NCBI GenBank assembly: GCA_934408835.1 | Contig: CAKRVU010000079.1 | Coordinates: forward strand, 1 to 6,270 | Source: an uncultured Oscillospiraceae bacterium | GTDB taxonomy: Bacteria > Bacillota > Clostridia > Oscillospirales > Ruminococcaceae | Reading direction: 5' to 3' | Length of the DNA: 6,270 nt | Shown here: positions 1 to 5,986 of the stretch, in pieces | Position numbering within the stretch: the first letter of the stretch is position 1 | How the letters are laid out: the number at the start of each line of letters is the position of its first letter | Notes under the pieces: generated by a model | The model's input: the letters and a program-made list of their open reading frames with translations, nothing else | The model's database searches: none | What the model was told of the DNA's origin: nothing | Made by a program: the position numbers and the translations under genes

Positions 1-864
1 GCACTTCTTGCTGCCAGGGGATCCGGCGACTCCCAGGCCGCTTCTGCGCTGAAGTTCGCGCACCGCGCCGCCGGCGGACGCACGTTCACGACGACCGGAC
101 ACTCCCTCGGAGCGTCTCTTGCCATCTACGTTGCCGTCAAGTTACGGATGTCCTCCATCTGCTTCAACGGACCGGACATCAGCGCCATCCTGTCCGCAGA
201 AGAATGCGCCTGCATCAGAAGCCACCCCTACGAGTTCAGAAACTACCACAATCCCGGCGACATCATCGGCAACGTCACTCCCGACCGTCTCGCCTGCGCA
301 ATCACCGCCCCGGGACAGTGCGCATCCCTTGACATTCTCGCCTGTCACAGCCTGAGAAGCTGGCACTTCAGCGAATCCGGCTCCGTCACATCAGAGGACG
401 GAAGACCCCTTCTCAGCGAAGAAGAACTTTCCTTCTGCCGGAAAATGCAGAGCAAAGACCCGGCCTGCAACACATTTGCCTCGTTCGTTTCCGCCGCTTC
501 CGACAGGGCAGTTGGCGAGGTGCGTGAATCTTCCGACCGGGAGCGCGGACAGCTTGTCACACGATGCATAAACCGTGGAGTCAGCCTGTGTTCCTTTATG
601 AACGAACAGGAAGTGCGGGAATTTCTTCTGGAGGAGCTGGAGTTTTCCGGAACCTCCCACGGAATCCCGCGGCCGTATGAACTTCAGGACCGGATCATCC
701 TCCGTGACCTGGCCGGACAACTCAAGGCTGAGCTGACCCGGTTGGCGGAACAGACCGAATCCCGCATCTCCCGCATCAGAAGAGAGGCGGCGGGGGTGCT
801 GAGGGATGAAGAAGAAAGAAGGAATATACATGAGCAAGGACAAGTGGACCGACATGATCATTGA
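1..864 (+). CDS. Alpha/beta hydrolase, lipase class 3 / Mbeg1-like, 5'-truncated by window edge
   Basis: Frame 1 is open from the first base to the TGA at 862-864, giving 287 residues of a protein whose start lies outside the window. Residues 33-37 of the fragment read GHSLG, the GxSxG nucleophile elbow of serine hydrolases, followed by a helix-like ASLAIYVAVKL. FNGPD (55-59) and NPGD (84-87) follow in the expected order. CHSLRSW (115-121) matches the His region of lipase-3/Mbeg1-like proteins, so the likely triad is Ser35, Asp87 and His116. The last 160 residues are not recognisable; residues about 235-275 are highly charged and heptad-like, probably a coiled coil. The ATG at 148 is internal, because starting there would remove the nucleophile. 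Known family members hydrolyse lipids or other esters, but the substrate cannot be read here. No signal peptide can be judged without the N-terminus. GC content is high, and the end overlaps the downstream Nudix gene by 35 bases, suggesting an operon. Confidence 0.85.
   Translation, partial: ALLAARGSGDSQAASALKFAHRAAGGRTFTTTGHSLGASLAIYVAVKLRMSSICFNGPDISAILSAEECACIRSHPYEFRNYHNPGDIIGNVTPDRLACAITAPGQCASLDILACHSLRSWHFSESGSVTSEDGRPLLSEEELSFCRKMQSKDPACNTFASFVSAASDRAVGEVRESSDRERGQLVTRCINRGVSLCSFMNEQEVREFLLEELEFSGTSHGIPRPYELQDRIILRDLAGQLKAELTRLAEQTESRISRIRREAAGVLRDEEERRNIHEQGQVDRHDH
815..823 (+). promoter_or_regulatory. Ribosome binding site deciding the start of the NUDIX_N gene
   Basis: AAGAAGGAA lies inside the end of the upstream hydrolase gene, about 6 bases before the ATG at 830. 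It favours that start over the ATG at 806 and suggests translational coupling between the two genes. Confidence 0.6.
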
Positions 865-1450
865 ACTTCAGAGCCTGGCCCAGGCCGGACTCACCTACGG
901 CAGAGACGACTTCGACCTTGAACGCTACGCAAGAATCCGCGACATTGCCGCCAAAATGATGTCAGACATCACCGACATTCCGAAGGAGAAGGTCAAGGAC
1001 CTCTTCTGCGGCGATTCGGGCTACCAGACGCCGAAGATCGACACCAGGGCGGCGATTTTCAAGGACGGAAGAATCCTTCTCGTGCACGAGAGAAACGGCT
1101 CCTGGTCACTTCCCGGCGGCTGGTGCGAGCTTTTTCTTTCCGTCAGTGAGAACACCGTCAAGGAAGTCCGTGAGGAGACCGGTCTTTCCGCCGAAGTCGA
1201 CAGCGTCATCGCCATTCACGACCGGGAAAGGCATAACACTCCCCATTACGCATACGGTGTCTGCAAGATCTTCACCCTCTGCCACGTCACCGGCGGAAGC
1301 TTCGAGAAAAACATCGAGACCACCGGCTTTGACTGGTTTGCAGAAGACGACCTTCCCCCTCTTGCCGTTGCAAAGAACAGCGAAGAGCAGGTACGCATGT
1401 GCTTTGAGGCATACAGGGCAGGGGATGAGTGGAAGGTGATTTTTGACTGA
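830..1450 (+). CDS. Nudix hydrolase with N-terminal NUDIX_N domain
   Basis: This encodes 206 residues. The ATG at 830 is preferred over an in-frame ATG at 806 because a good site (AAGAAGGAA, about 815-823) sits about 6 bases before it, whereas only GAGGG directly abuts the 806 start. Residues 1-65 form the helical domain seen in NUDIX_N proteins (IIELQSLAQAGLTYG, then a DLERY segment). The Nudix fold covers about 70-200. The Nudix box runs from Gly97 to Leu119 and ends in KEVREETGL, with likely metal-binding Glu112, Glu115 and Glu116. Two box positions differ from consensus: the first Glu is Leu103 and the Arg is Lys111. NUDIX_N relatives cleave nucleoside diphosphates linked to another group, such as ADP-ribose or CDP-choline type substrates; which one applies here is open. 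The protein should be soluble and cytoplasmic. It overlaps the upstream hydrolase by 35 bases and shares its GC-rich composition, so it is probably host-native and co-transcribed with it. Confidence 0.9.
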   Translation: MSKDKWTDMIIELQSLAQAGLTYGRDDFDLERYARIRDIAAKMMSDITDIPKEKVKDLFCGDSGYQTPKIDTRAAIFKDGRILLVHERNGSWSLPGGWCELFLSVSENTVKEVREETGLSAEVDSVIAIHDRERHNTPHYAYGVCKIFTLCHVTGGSFEKNIETTGFDWFAEDDLPPLAVAKNSEEQVRMCFEAYRAGDEWKVIFD

Positions 1451-1456
1451 TGCGCA

Positions 1457-1487
1457 TTGATTTTTTGGCTGCAATGTGTGCTATACT
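1457..1487 (+). promoter_or_regulatory. Extended -10 promoter of the HNH endonuclease gene
   Basis: TGC followed by TATACT (1479-1487) is a strong extended -10 element with the TGn motif. A -35-like TTGATT lies at 1457-1462, 19 bases upstream, longer than the ideal 17. Transcription would start near 1494, leaving a short leader of about 30 bases before the ATG at 1523. It falls exactly at the junction between the GC-rich and AT-rich segments, so the HNH gene carries its own promoter. A dyad, CATTG-n12-CAATG (1455-1459 and 1472-1476), overlaps the -35 and could be an operator. Confidence 0.6.
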
Positions 1488-1522
1488 TAGGGGCAAGAAC
1501 TTGTGTTGTGGAGGGGAAAAGA

Positions 1523-2335
1523 ATGGAAAATGTATTTGTGCCAATTGACGCCCGAACAGACCCACGATACCTCTATGTAAAGAACAATCCTCTGTATAAG
1601 GACTTCTTTGAAGGATTCTTTGACTATCAGACCGATTTGTCATTTAAGGCCGGCAAGGTCAATAAGTCAAGCGGGAAGGCACAGTCTTATCGCAACCACC
1701 TGATGAAGATAATCGTTTTTTACAAGGAAGTTTACGGATCATATCCAACTAGCTTGGAATCAGAGAAAACAGCTGCAGGAATTGAAGCTTTTTTCAGAAT
1801 GAATGATTTTGTCAAGCTTAATAGAGAAAAAAATAGTTTCTACAGCGCTACAATTAACGGCTATCTTGATTATCTTGACCAGTTAAAGATTGTTAATGCT
1901 GGCGAGATAAAAGAATCCCCATCTGAACGTTACAAGATAAAACTGCTTAAGAAGCCCGTGAGAAAAAGTCCTGTTCAAACGACAATTCTCCAGTACCCAC
2001 GCAATCCTCATGAAATGCTTGCTGCCAAGCATAGAAGCGGTTGGAAATGTTGCTACGACAGCAGTCATGAAACATTTGTCTCTGAAAATGAGCATAAAAA
2101 CTTTGTTGAGGGTCATCATTTAATTCCCATGCAGCATCAATGTGACTTTGAGTACACAATTGATTTTGCAGATAACATTATCCCGCTCTGTCCTACTTGC
2201 CATCGGCGCATTCATTTTGCCATCAAGCAGGACAGAAACAGGATGCTTGAGAAATTTTACTTTGAACGTATCGATGATATTAAGGTTCATGGAATTGATA
2301 TTTCGATTGATGAGTTGGAATCGTATTATGTATAA
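1523..2335 (+). CDS. HNH endonuclease, McrA-like, with unassigned N-terminal domain
   Basis: This encodes 270 residues. The ATG at 1523 is chosen because GGAGGGG (about 1510-1516) sits 6 bases before it; the frame extends to a TTG at 1457, but that overlaps the promoter. The C-terminal domain (about 160-240) is an HNH/beta-beta-alpha-metal nuclease: EGHHLIP (196-202, His199 the likely general base), DNIIPLCPTC (217-226, Asn218) and HRRIH (227-231). Cys223 and Cys226 form a zinc knuckle; the other half is less regular, with adjacent Cys176 and Cys177. This layout resembles McrA-like modification-dependent nucleases. The N-terminal 150 residues are not recognised; residues 50-120, including SYRNHL and a helical stretch to YLDYL, vaguely recall the helical core-binding fold of tyrosine integrases and may bind DNA. 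No methyltransferase gene is adjacent, so a modification-dependent or otherwise self-sparing target is inferred. The gene stands alone, with its own promoter and terminator. Its composition is AT-rich but less so than the helicase operon. Confidence 0.85.
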   Translation: MENVFVPIDARTDPRYLYVKNNPLYKDFFEGFFDYQTDLSFKAGKVNKSSGKAQSYRNHLMKIIVFYKEVYGSYPTSLESEKTAAGIEAFFRMNDFVKLNREKNSFYSATINGYLDYLDQLKIVNAGEIKESPSERYKIKLLKKPVRKSPVQTTILQYPRNPHEMLAAKHRSGWKCCYDSSHETFVSENEHKNFVEGHHLIPMQHQCDFEYTIDFADNIIPLCPTCHRRIHFAIKQDRNRMLEKFYFERIDDIKVHGIDISIDELESYYV

Positions 2336-2336
2336 G

Positions 2337-2366
2337 AAAAGCAGGTTGCGGTGCAACCTGCTTTTT
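2337..2366 (+). terminator. Strong Rho-independent terminator after the HNH gene
   Basis: GCAGGTTGC (2341-2349) pairs perfectly with GCAACCTGC (2353-2361) across a GGT loop and is followed by five T. The A run just before the stem can pair with the T run, extending the stem to 13 base pairs. It begins one base after the HNH stop codon and separates that gene from the Nudix-helicase operon. The A/T extension on both sides could make it act on both strands. Confidence 0.95.
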
Positions 2367-2398
2367 ACATTTAGGGGGAGGATCTTAGAGACAAAAGG

Positions 2399-2407
2399 TG
2401 ATATATT
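2399..2407 (+). promoter_or_regulatory. Possible extended -10 promoter of the Nudix-helicase operon
   Basis: TGA followed by TATATT forms an extended -10 element about 30 bases before the Nudix start codon. No convincing -35 lies 16-18 bases upstream, so this is tentative. A promoter is expected somewhere between the terminator ending at 2366 and the ATG at 2437. Confidence 0.35.
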
Positions 2408-2423
2408 TAGAGTAAGAAAATTC

Positions 2424-2432
2424 AGGTGGTGA
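2424..2432 (+). promoter_or_regulatory. Ribosome binding site of the MutT/NudG-like gene
   Basis: AGGTGGTGA, one mismatch from AGGAGGTGA, precedes the ATG at 2437 with 4 bases of spacing and supports that start. Confidence 0.7.
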
Positions 2433-2436
2433 TTTT

Positions 2437-2856
2437 ATGGCGAAAGATATTTTTGTAGTTGGTGCAGCTTTGCTGCAAGATGATAAAGTTTTAGTTTCTA
2501 GAAGAAATTCTGATAGAATATTAGGCGATTTATGGGAATTTCCTGGCGGGAAAATTGAACCAAACGAAACACCGCAGCAAGCATTAAAGCGTGAACTTGA
2601 AGAAGAGTTCGATGATGAAATTACAGTAGGCCCGCAGGTTACAGACACTTATGCATATGAGTATGAATTTGGTACTGTTCATTTAACTGTATTTTATGCA
2701 AAAATGTTAACGCACAATTTTGATTTGATTGCCCATAGCAAAGTAATGTGGAAAAATCCTAGGGAATTGGGTGAACTCACATGGGCTCCTGCTGATATTC
2801 CAGCAGCTAAGACTATTGAAAAATCAAATTTGAGAGAAGTGAAATTTGATGATTGA
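2437..2856 (+). CDS. Nudix (MutT/NudG-like) nucleoside triphosphate pyrophosphohydrolase
   Basis: This encodes 139 residues, close to the roughly 130 usual for MutT-type enzymes, which cleave (d)NTPs to (d)NMP and pyrophosphate. The fold is complete: LVSRRNSDR (19-27), WEFPGGKIEPNE (33-44), and a Nudix box from Gly38 with Arg52, Glu53, Glu56 and Glu57 as catalytic/metal residues. The box's terminal Gly is Asp59, a mild deviation. Near the C-terminus APADIP (117-122) puts Asp120 where E. coli MutT has the base-recognising Asn119; from memory this motif looks more like NudG, the (d)CTP/modified-dCTP enzyme. Substrate is therefore open: 8-oxo-dGTP, dCTP derivatives or another nucleotide. The end overlaps the helicase gene by 8 bases (ATGATTGA), implying translational coupling and joint function. 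It is AT-rich like the helicase and unlike the NUDIX_N gene upstream, so the two Nudix genes are not a local duplication. No signal or membrane segment is seen; cytoplasmic. Confidence 0.92.
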   Translation: MAKDIFVVGAALLQDDKVLVSRRNSDRILGDLWEFPGGKIEPNETPQQALKRELEEEFDDEITVGPQVTDTYAYEYEFGTVHLTVFYAKMLTHNFDLIAHSKVMWKNPRELGELTWAPADIPAAKTIEKSNLREVKFDD

Positions 2857-5797
2857 TAAAAATACATTAACCGGCAATGATGAGTATAGTGAAGCTGTTT
2901 TGAACTCATTTATTGATAAAGATAAATATCGCGCTAATGAAAAATATGCTGCCAAATTAATTGCAAATGATGCAGAAGATACGATGAGAAAGCAAATTAG
3001 AATTGAGTTGTCTACTTGCAGCTCTTATACATTTGCAGTGGCTTTTATTACCGATGGTGCTTTGATTTCTCTTAAGGCAATGTTAGTTGATAATGATATT
3101 CACGGTCGAATTTTGACTTCAACATATCAAGATTTCAATGATCCTAAGGCTTTTAGAGAATTGCTAAAGTTGCCAAATGTTGAAGTTCGAGTTTATAAAC
3201 CAACTGGTAGGGGAGGTTTTCATGCTAAGGGATATTTGTTCAAACACAGCAATTATGACGTAGCTATCATTGGCAGTTCAAACTTCACAGAGAGTGCCCT
3301 GAGTCAGAATAAAGAATGGAATTTGCGAGTTAGTTCAAAAGAAAATAGTCAATTGACTAAAGACATTGAAAAACAAATTGATGAGCAATGGGATGCTGCG
3401 GATGTGTTAACGCCTGAGTGGATTGATAATTATGAAAAGACGTATAAACCACCGTTTAAGGATAGGGAATCTGCTAAAGTCAGCTACGATTTGGTTGCTG
3501 AAGCAGGGGAAAGTTATTCAACAATTAAGCCTAACAAGATGCAAGAAAATGCTTTGGAGAAACTTCAAGATATTAGGTTAAATTGTAAACATAAAGCTTT
3601 GGTAATATCTGCCACTGGTACAGGTAAGACATACCTTGGAGCTTTTGATGTTAAAAACTATCACCCCAAACGTTTTTTGTTTATTGTTCACCGGGAACAG
3701 ATTTTAGAAAAATCACGTGAGAGCTTCTATAATATTATTGGTGGATCAAAGAAAGATTATGGTATCTGGTCTGGAAATAAGAAGGAGAAAGATGCTAAAT
3801 ATCTGTTTGCAACGATTCAAACAATTTCTAAGGATGAGAATTTACATGAATTTGATCCATGTGAATTTGACTATATTTTAGTCGATGAAGCTCATCGTGC
3901 AGGATCTAGTACATACAAAAAAGTATTGGACTATTTCAAGCCAAATTTCTTATTGGGTATGACGGCAACGCCTGAACGTAATGATGATAACAATATTTAT
4001 GAATTGTTTGATTATAATGTTGCTTATGAAATCAGGCTGCAGGATGCTTTGGAAGAAGAAATGCTTAGTCCATTTCACTATATAGGTGTTCAAGACTATG
4101 AATATAACGGAGAAATTATTGACGAACAAACACCACTGGCTAGATTAGTCAGTGAAGATCGTGTTAAGTATGTTCTTAAGCAGAGTGATTATTATGGATA
4201 TTCTGGTGATAGACTATATGGTTTGGTTTTTGTAAGTAGAACAGATGAAGCAGAAAAAGTTGCTGAGTTAATGACTAAAGAAGGACATCCTGCACAAGCT
4301 TTAACAGGTAAAGATAGTCAAGAAGAAAGATTGGCAGCAATCAATAGGCTTAAGAATGGAGAGCTTGAGTATATTGTAACAGTTGATATTTTTAATGAAG
4401 GTATCGATATTCCATTCATTAACCAGGTTGTTATGATGCGCAAGACCCAATCTGCAATTATTTTCATACAGCAACTTGGCCGTGGACTTCGTAAAAATCC
4501 CGGAAAAAATTACGTTGTAGTGATTGATTTTATTGGTAATTATAAAAATAACTATTTAATTCCAGTTGCGTTGACTGGCGATAACACTAGGAATAAAGAG
4601 CACATCAGAGATACTACATCAAAAGTTGATACGGTTTCTGGAATTTCAAGCATCAATTTTACGAGAGTTGCGAAAGAAATGATTCTTGCTTCTTTGAAAC
4701 GTGGTGGAAACATCTTTATGAAAGAGATAAAAGATGATTACATTGAGCTTAAGCATCGCTTGGGTAGAATACCATTGATGACTGATTTTCTTGAGAATAA
4801 TATGGTTGATTCTCAGGCATTGTTAGATACTTTAAAAACTAAAGGAAACTACAATGATTTCTTGAAGAAGGTAAAGGAAGATCAATTCAAAATTAACGAA
4901 TATGAGAACCAAGTTTTGAATTTTATGTCTAATGAGCTTTCAAACGGTATGCGTAAGCACGAGTTATTATTACTCAGGCAGCTACGATATAATCGTCAAA
5001 TAACAGACACTGAATTTGATAGTGTTCTCGAGGAAGAAAATTGTTATATTGATGACGATGTTTTAATTTCCGTTGACAGAGTTTTGTCGTTGGAATTTTA
5101 TCTTCCTAAGAATCAAAAGGATCCAAATAAAGAAAATCAAAAAGATAGATACGGTGGACGAAATCTTGTGTTCCATGTCGATGGAATATATAGAATGGAT
5201 GAACAATTGAGAAAGCATCTGGATAACAATAAGGACTTTGATAAATTATTTATGGACGTTGTTAAGGCAGGATTATTACGATCTGAAAAGTATGATAGCA
5301 ACAAACCATTAACAATTGGTGAGCGTTATAGTCGTGCGGATGTTTGTCGGCTTTTGAACTGGGAACGTAAAATAACAGAACAAAACATAGGCGGGTATTT
5401 TATTACAGATAGTACATGCCCGATTTATGTAACATATGATAAGGCTGATGATATTTCTGAAACCATTAAGTATGAAGATAGATTCTATGATCCTAATACC
5501 ATGCATTGTTATAGTAAAGATGGTAGACAGCTTGAGAAAAAGGAAATGAAGAAGATGTTTGCTGGGGTCAATGAAGGAAAACCTAAACTGAAATATTATC
5601 TTTTTGTCAAAAAATCAGATGATGAGGGTACTTCTTATATTTGCCTTGGTGAATGCTTCGTTATTCCAGACTCAATGAAACAGGAAAGTCGTTTGATCGA
5701 TGGCAAAGAAAAGCCAATTGTTTCATATGACGTACGTTTGAAGGAACCTGTGGATCTCACGTTATACTACAGCTTTGTTGGAACCAAAAGAAATTAG
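2849..5797 (+). CDS. PLD-type nuclease / SF2 DEAH helicase / DUF3427-like fusion protein
   Basis: The ATG at 2849 gives 982 residues; an in-frame TTG directly before it (2846) would add one. Residue numbers here count from that TTG. A PLD-like nuclease domain (about 40-195) carries one HxK half-site, His126-Ala-Lys128, and GSSN at 143-146; the Asp of classic HKD motifs is replaced by Lys133, so an active site formed by dimerisation is likely. The SF2 helicase core follows: ATGTGKT (256-262, Walker A), DEAH (347-350), GMTATPER (371-378), VTVDIFNEGIDIP (511-523) and QQLGRGLR (542-549). All ATPase motifs look intact. The C-terminal part (about 610-983) fits DUF3427, with ERYSRADVCRLLNW (826-839), IYVTYDKAD, YEDRFYDP and the closing LFVKK...CLGE segment. 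It should use ATP to translocate on nucleic acid and cut it. A weak site, AAGTGA, precedes the start. No close terminator follows. The antiviral role is inferred. Confidence 0.93.
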   Translation: MIDKNTLTGNDEYSEAVLNSFIDKDKYRANEKYAAKLIANDAEDTMRKQIRIELSTCSSYTFAVAFITDGALISLKAMLVDNDIHGRILTSTYQDFNDPKAFRELLKLPNVEVRVYKPTGRGGFHAKGYLFKHSNYDVAIIGSSNFTESALSQNKEWNLRVSSKENSQLTKDIEKQIDEQWDAADVLTPEWIDNYEKTYKPPFKDRESAKVSYDLVAEAGESYSTIKPNKMQENALEKLQDIRLNCKHKALVISATGTGKTYLGAFDVKNYHPKRFLFIVHREQILEKSRESFYNIIGGSKKDYGIWSGNKKEKDAKYLFATIQTISKDENLHEFDPCEFDYILVDEAHRAGSSTYKKVLDYFKPNFLLGMTATPERNDDNNIYELFDYNVAYEIRLQDALEEEMLSPFHYIGVQDYEYNGEIIDEQTPLARLVSEDRVKYVLKQSDYYGYSGDRLYGLVFVSRTDEAEKVAELMTKEGHPAQALTGKDSQEERLAAINRLKNGELEYIVTVDIFNEGIDIPFINQVVMMRKTQSAIIFIQQLGRGLRKNPGKNYVVVIDFIGNYKNNYLIPVALTGDNTRNKEHIRDTTSKVDTVSGISSINFTRVAKEMILASLKRGGNIFMKEIKDDYIELKHRLGRIPLMTDFLENNMVDSQALLDTLKTKGNYNDFLKKVKEDQFKINEYENQVLNFMSNELSNGMRKHELLLLRQLRYNRQITDTEFDSVLEEENCYIDDDVLISVDRVLSLEFYLPKNQKDPNKENQKDRYGGRNLVFHVDGIYRMDEQLRKHLDNNKDFDKLFMDVVKAGLLRSEKYDSNKPLTIGERYSRADVCRLLNWERKITEQNIGGYFITDSTCPIYVTYDKADDISETIKYEDRFYDPNTMHCYSKDGRQLEKKEMKKMFAGVNEGKPKLKYYLFVKKSDDEGTSYICLGECFVIPDSMKQESRLIDGKEKPIVSYDVRLKEPVDLTLYYSFVGTKRN

Positions 5798-5819
5798 TAA
5801 CAATTATTTTTATTGGTTC
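5781..5819 (+). repeat. Inverted repeat over the helicase stop codon, possible weak terminator
   Basis: GAACCAA (5781-5787) is complementary to TTGGTTC (5813-5819), enclosing the TAG stop codon and an AT-rich 25-base loop. The loop contains a run of T (ATTTTTA), but no T tract follows the stem, so it does not look like an efficient Rho-independent terminator. It may be chance, or a boundary remnant of the AT-rich segment. Confidence 0.35.
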
Positions 5820-5873
5820 TCGAGTTTCACATATGTTGATGCCACGCTCCACTTCATTTCAAATGCATCTTTC

Positions 5874-5902
5874 TTGACTCACACCTCCATAAGCCTTATT
5901 CT
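5874..5902 (+). promoter_or_regulatory. Sigma70/A-type promoter of the yccF-like gene
   Basis: TTGACT (5874-5879) and TATTCT (5897-5902) are separated by exactly 17 bases, each one mismatch from consensus. Transcription would start near 5909, leaving a leader of about 78 bases before the ATG at 5987. This makes the downstream gene independent of the helicase operon. Confidence 0.7.
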
Positions 5903-5914
5903 GAATGTAACACT

Positions 5915-5948
5915 TCCGAAATTAGGCGATGATGCGCCGGACTTCGGA
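5915..5948 (+). promoter_or_regulatory. Hairpin in the 5' leader of the yccF-like gene
   Basis: TCCGAA (5915-5920) pairs with TTCGGA (5943-5948), and nested inside, GGCG (5925-5928) pairs with CGCC (5935-5938) across an ATGATG loop. The two stems are separated by 4-base bulges on each side. It lies just after the predicted transcription start and before the ribosome binding site, without a T tract, so it is more likely an mRNA-stabilising or regulatory structure than a terminator. I do not recognise a known riboswitch. Confidence 0.4.
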
Positions 5949-5971
5949 GCATTCGTACAGCATAGGAATAG

Positions 5972-5980
5972 AAGGAGGAC
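5972..5980 (+). promoter_or_regulatory. Strong Shine-Dalgarno of the yccF-like gene
   Basis: AAGGAGGAC, nearly perfect anti-16S complementarity, sits 6 bases before the ATG at 5987 and fixes that start. Confidence 0.85.
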
Positions 5981-5986
5981 ACTTAC

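Noticed and set aside
391..861. Long antisense frame opposite the lipase-like gene, and other overlapping frames on both strands.
   Set aside because: Shadow frames of GC-rich coding sequence with no recognisable domains or ribosome binding sites.
1457..1522. Upstream extension of the HNH gene to a TTG at 1457.
   Set aside because: The TTG overlaps the -35 and the predicted transcription start lies downstream of it; the ATG at 1523 has a strong ribosome binding site.
2398..2415. Tiny frame GTG ATA TAT TTA GAG TAA before the Nudix gene, as a possible leader peptide.
   Set aside because: Five codons with poor start context, overlapping the likely -10 element; not distinguishable from chance.
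2437..5797. Assignment to a named PLD-plus-helicase defence system such as DISARM or Mokosh.
   Set aside because: DISARM needs a methyltransferase and separate helicase and PLD genes; Mokosh helicases are of a different type. The DUF3427-like C-terminus and Nudix partner do not fit either.
5798..5870. Possible small gene or RNA between the helicase and yccF genes.
   Set aside because: No start with a ribosome site, no tRNA-like or stable structure beyond the weak inverted repeat at 5781-5819.
1448..5937. TGATGCGC occurs at 1448-1455 and 5930-5937, at both edges of the AT-rich block, resembling a target-site duplication.
   Set aside because: Only 8 bases, the right copy lies inside the yccF leader hairpin, beyond the composition change, and a chance match between two such regions is likely.
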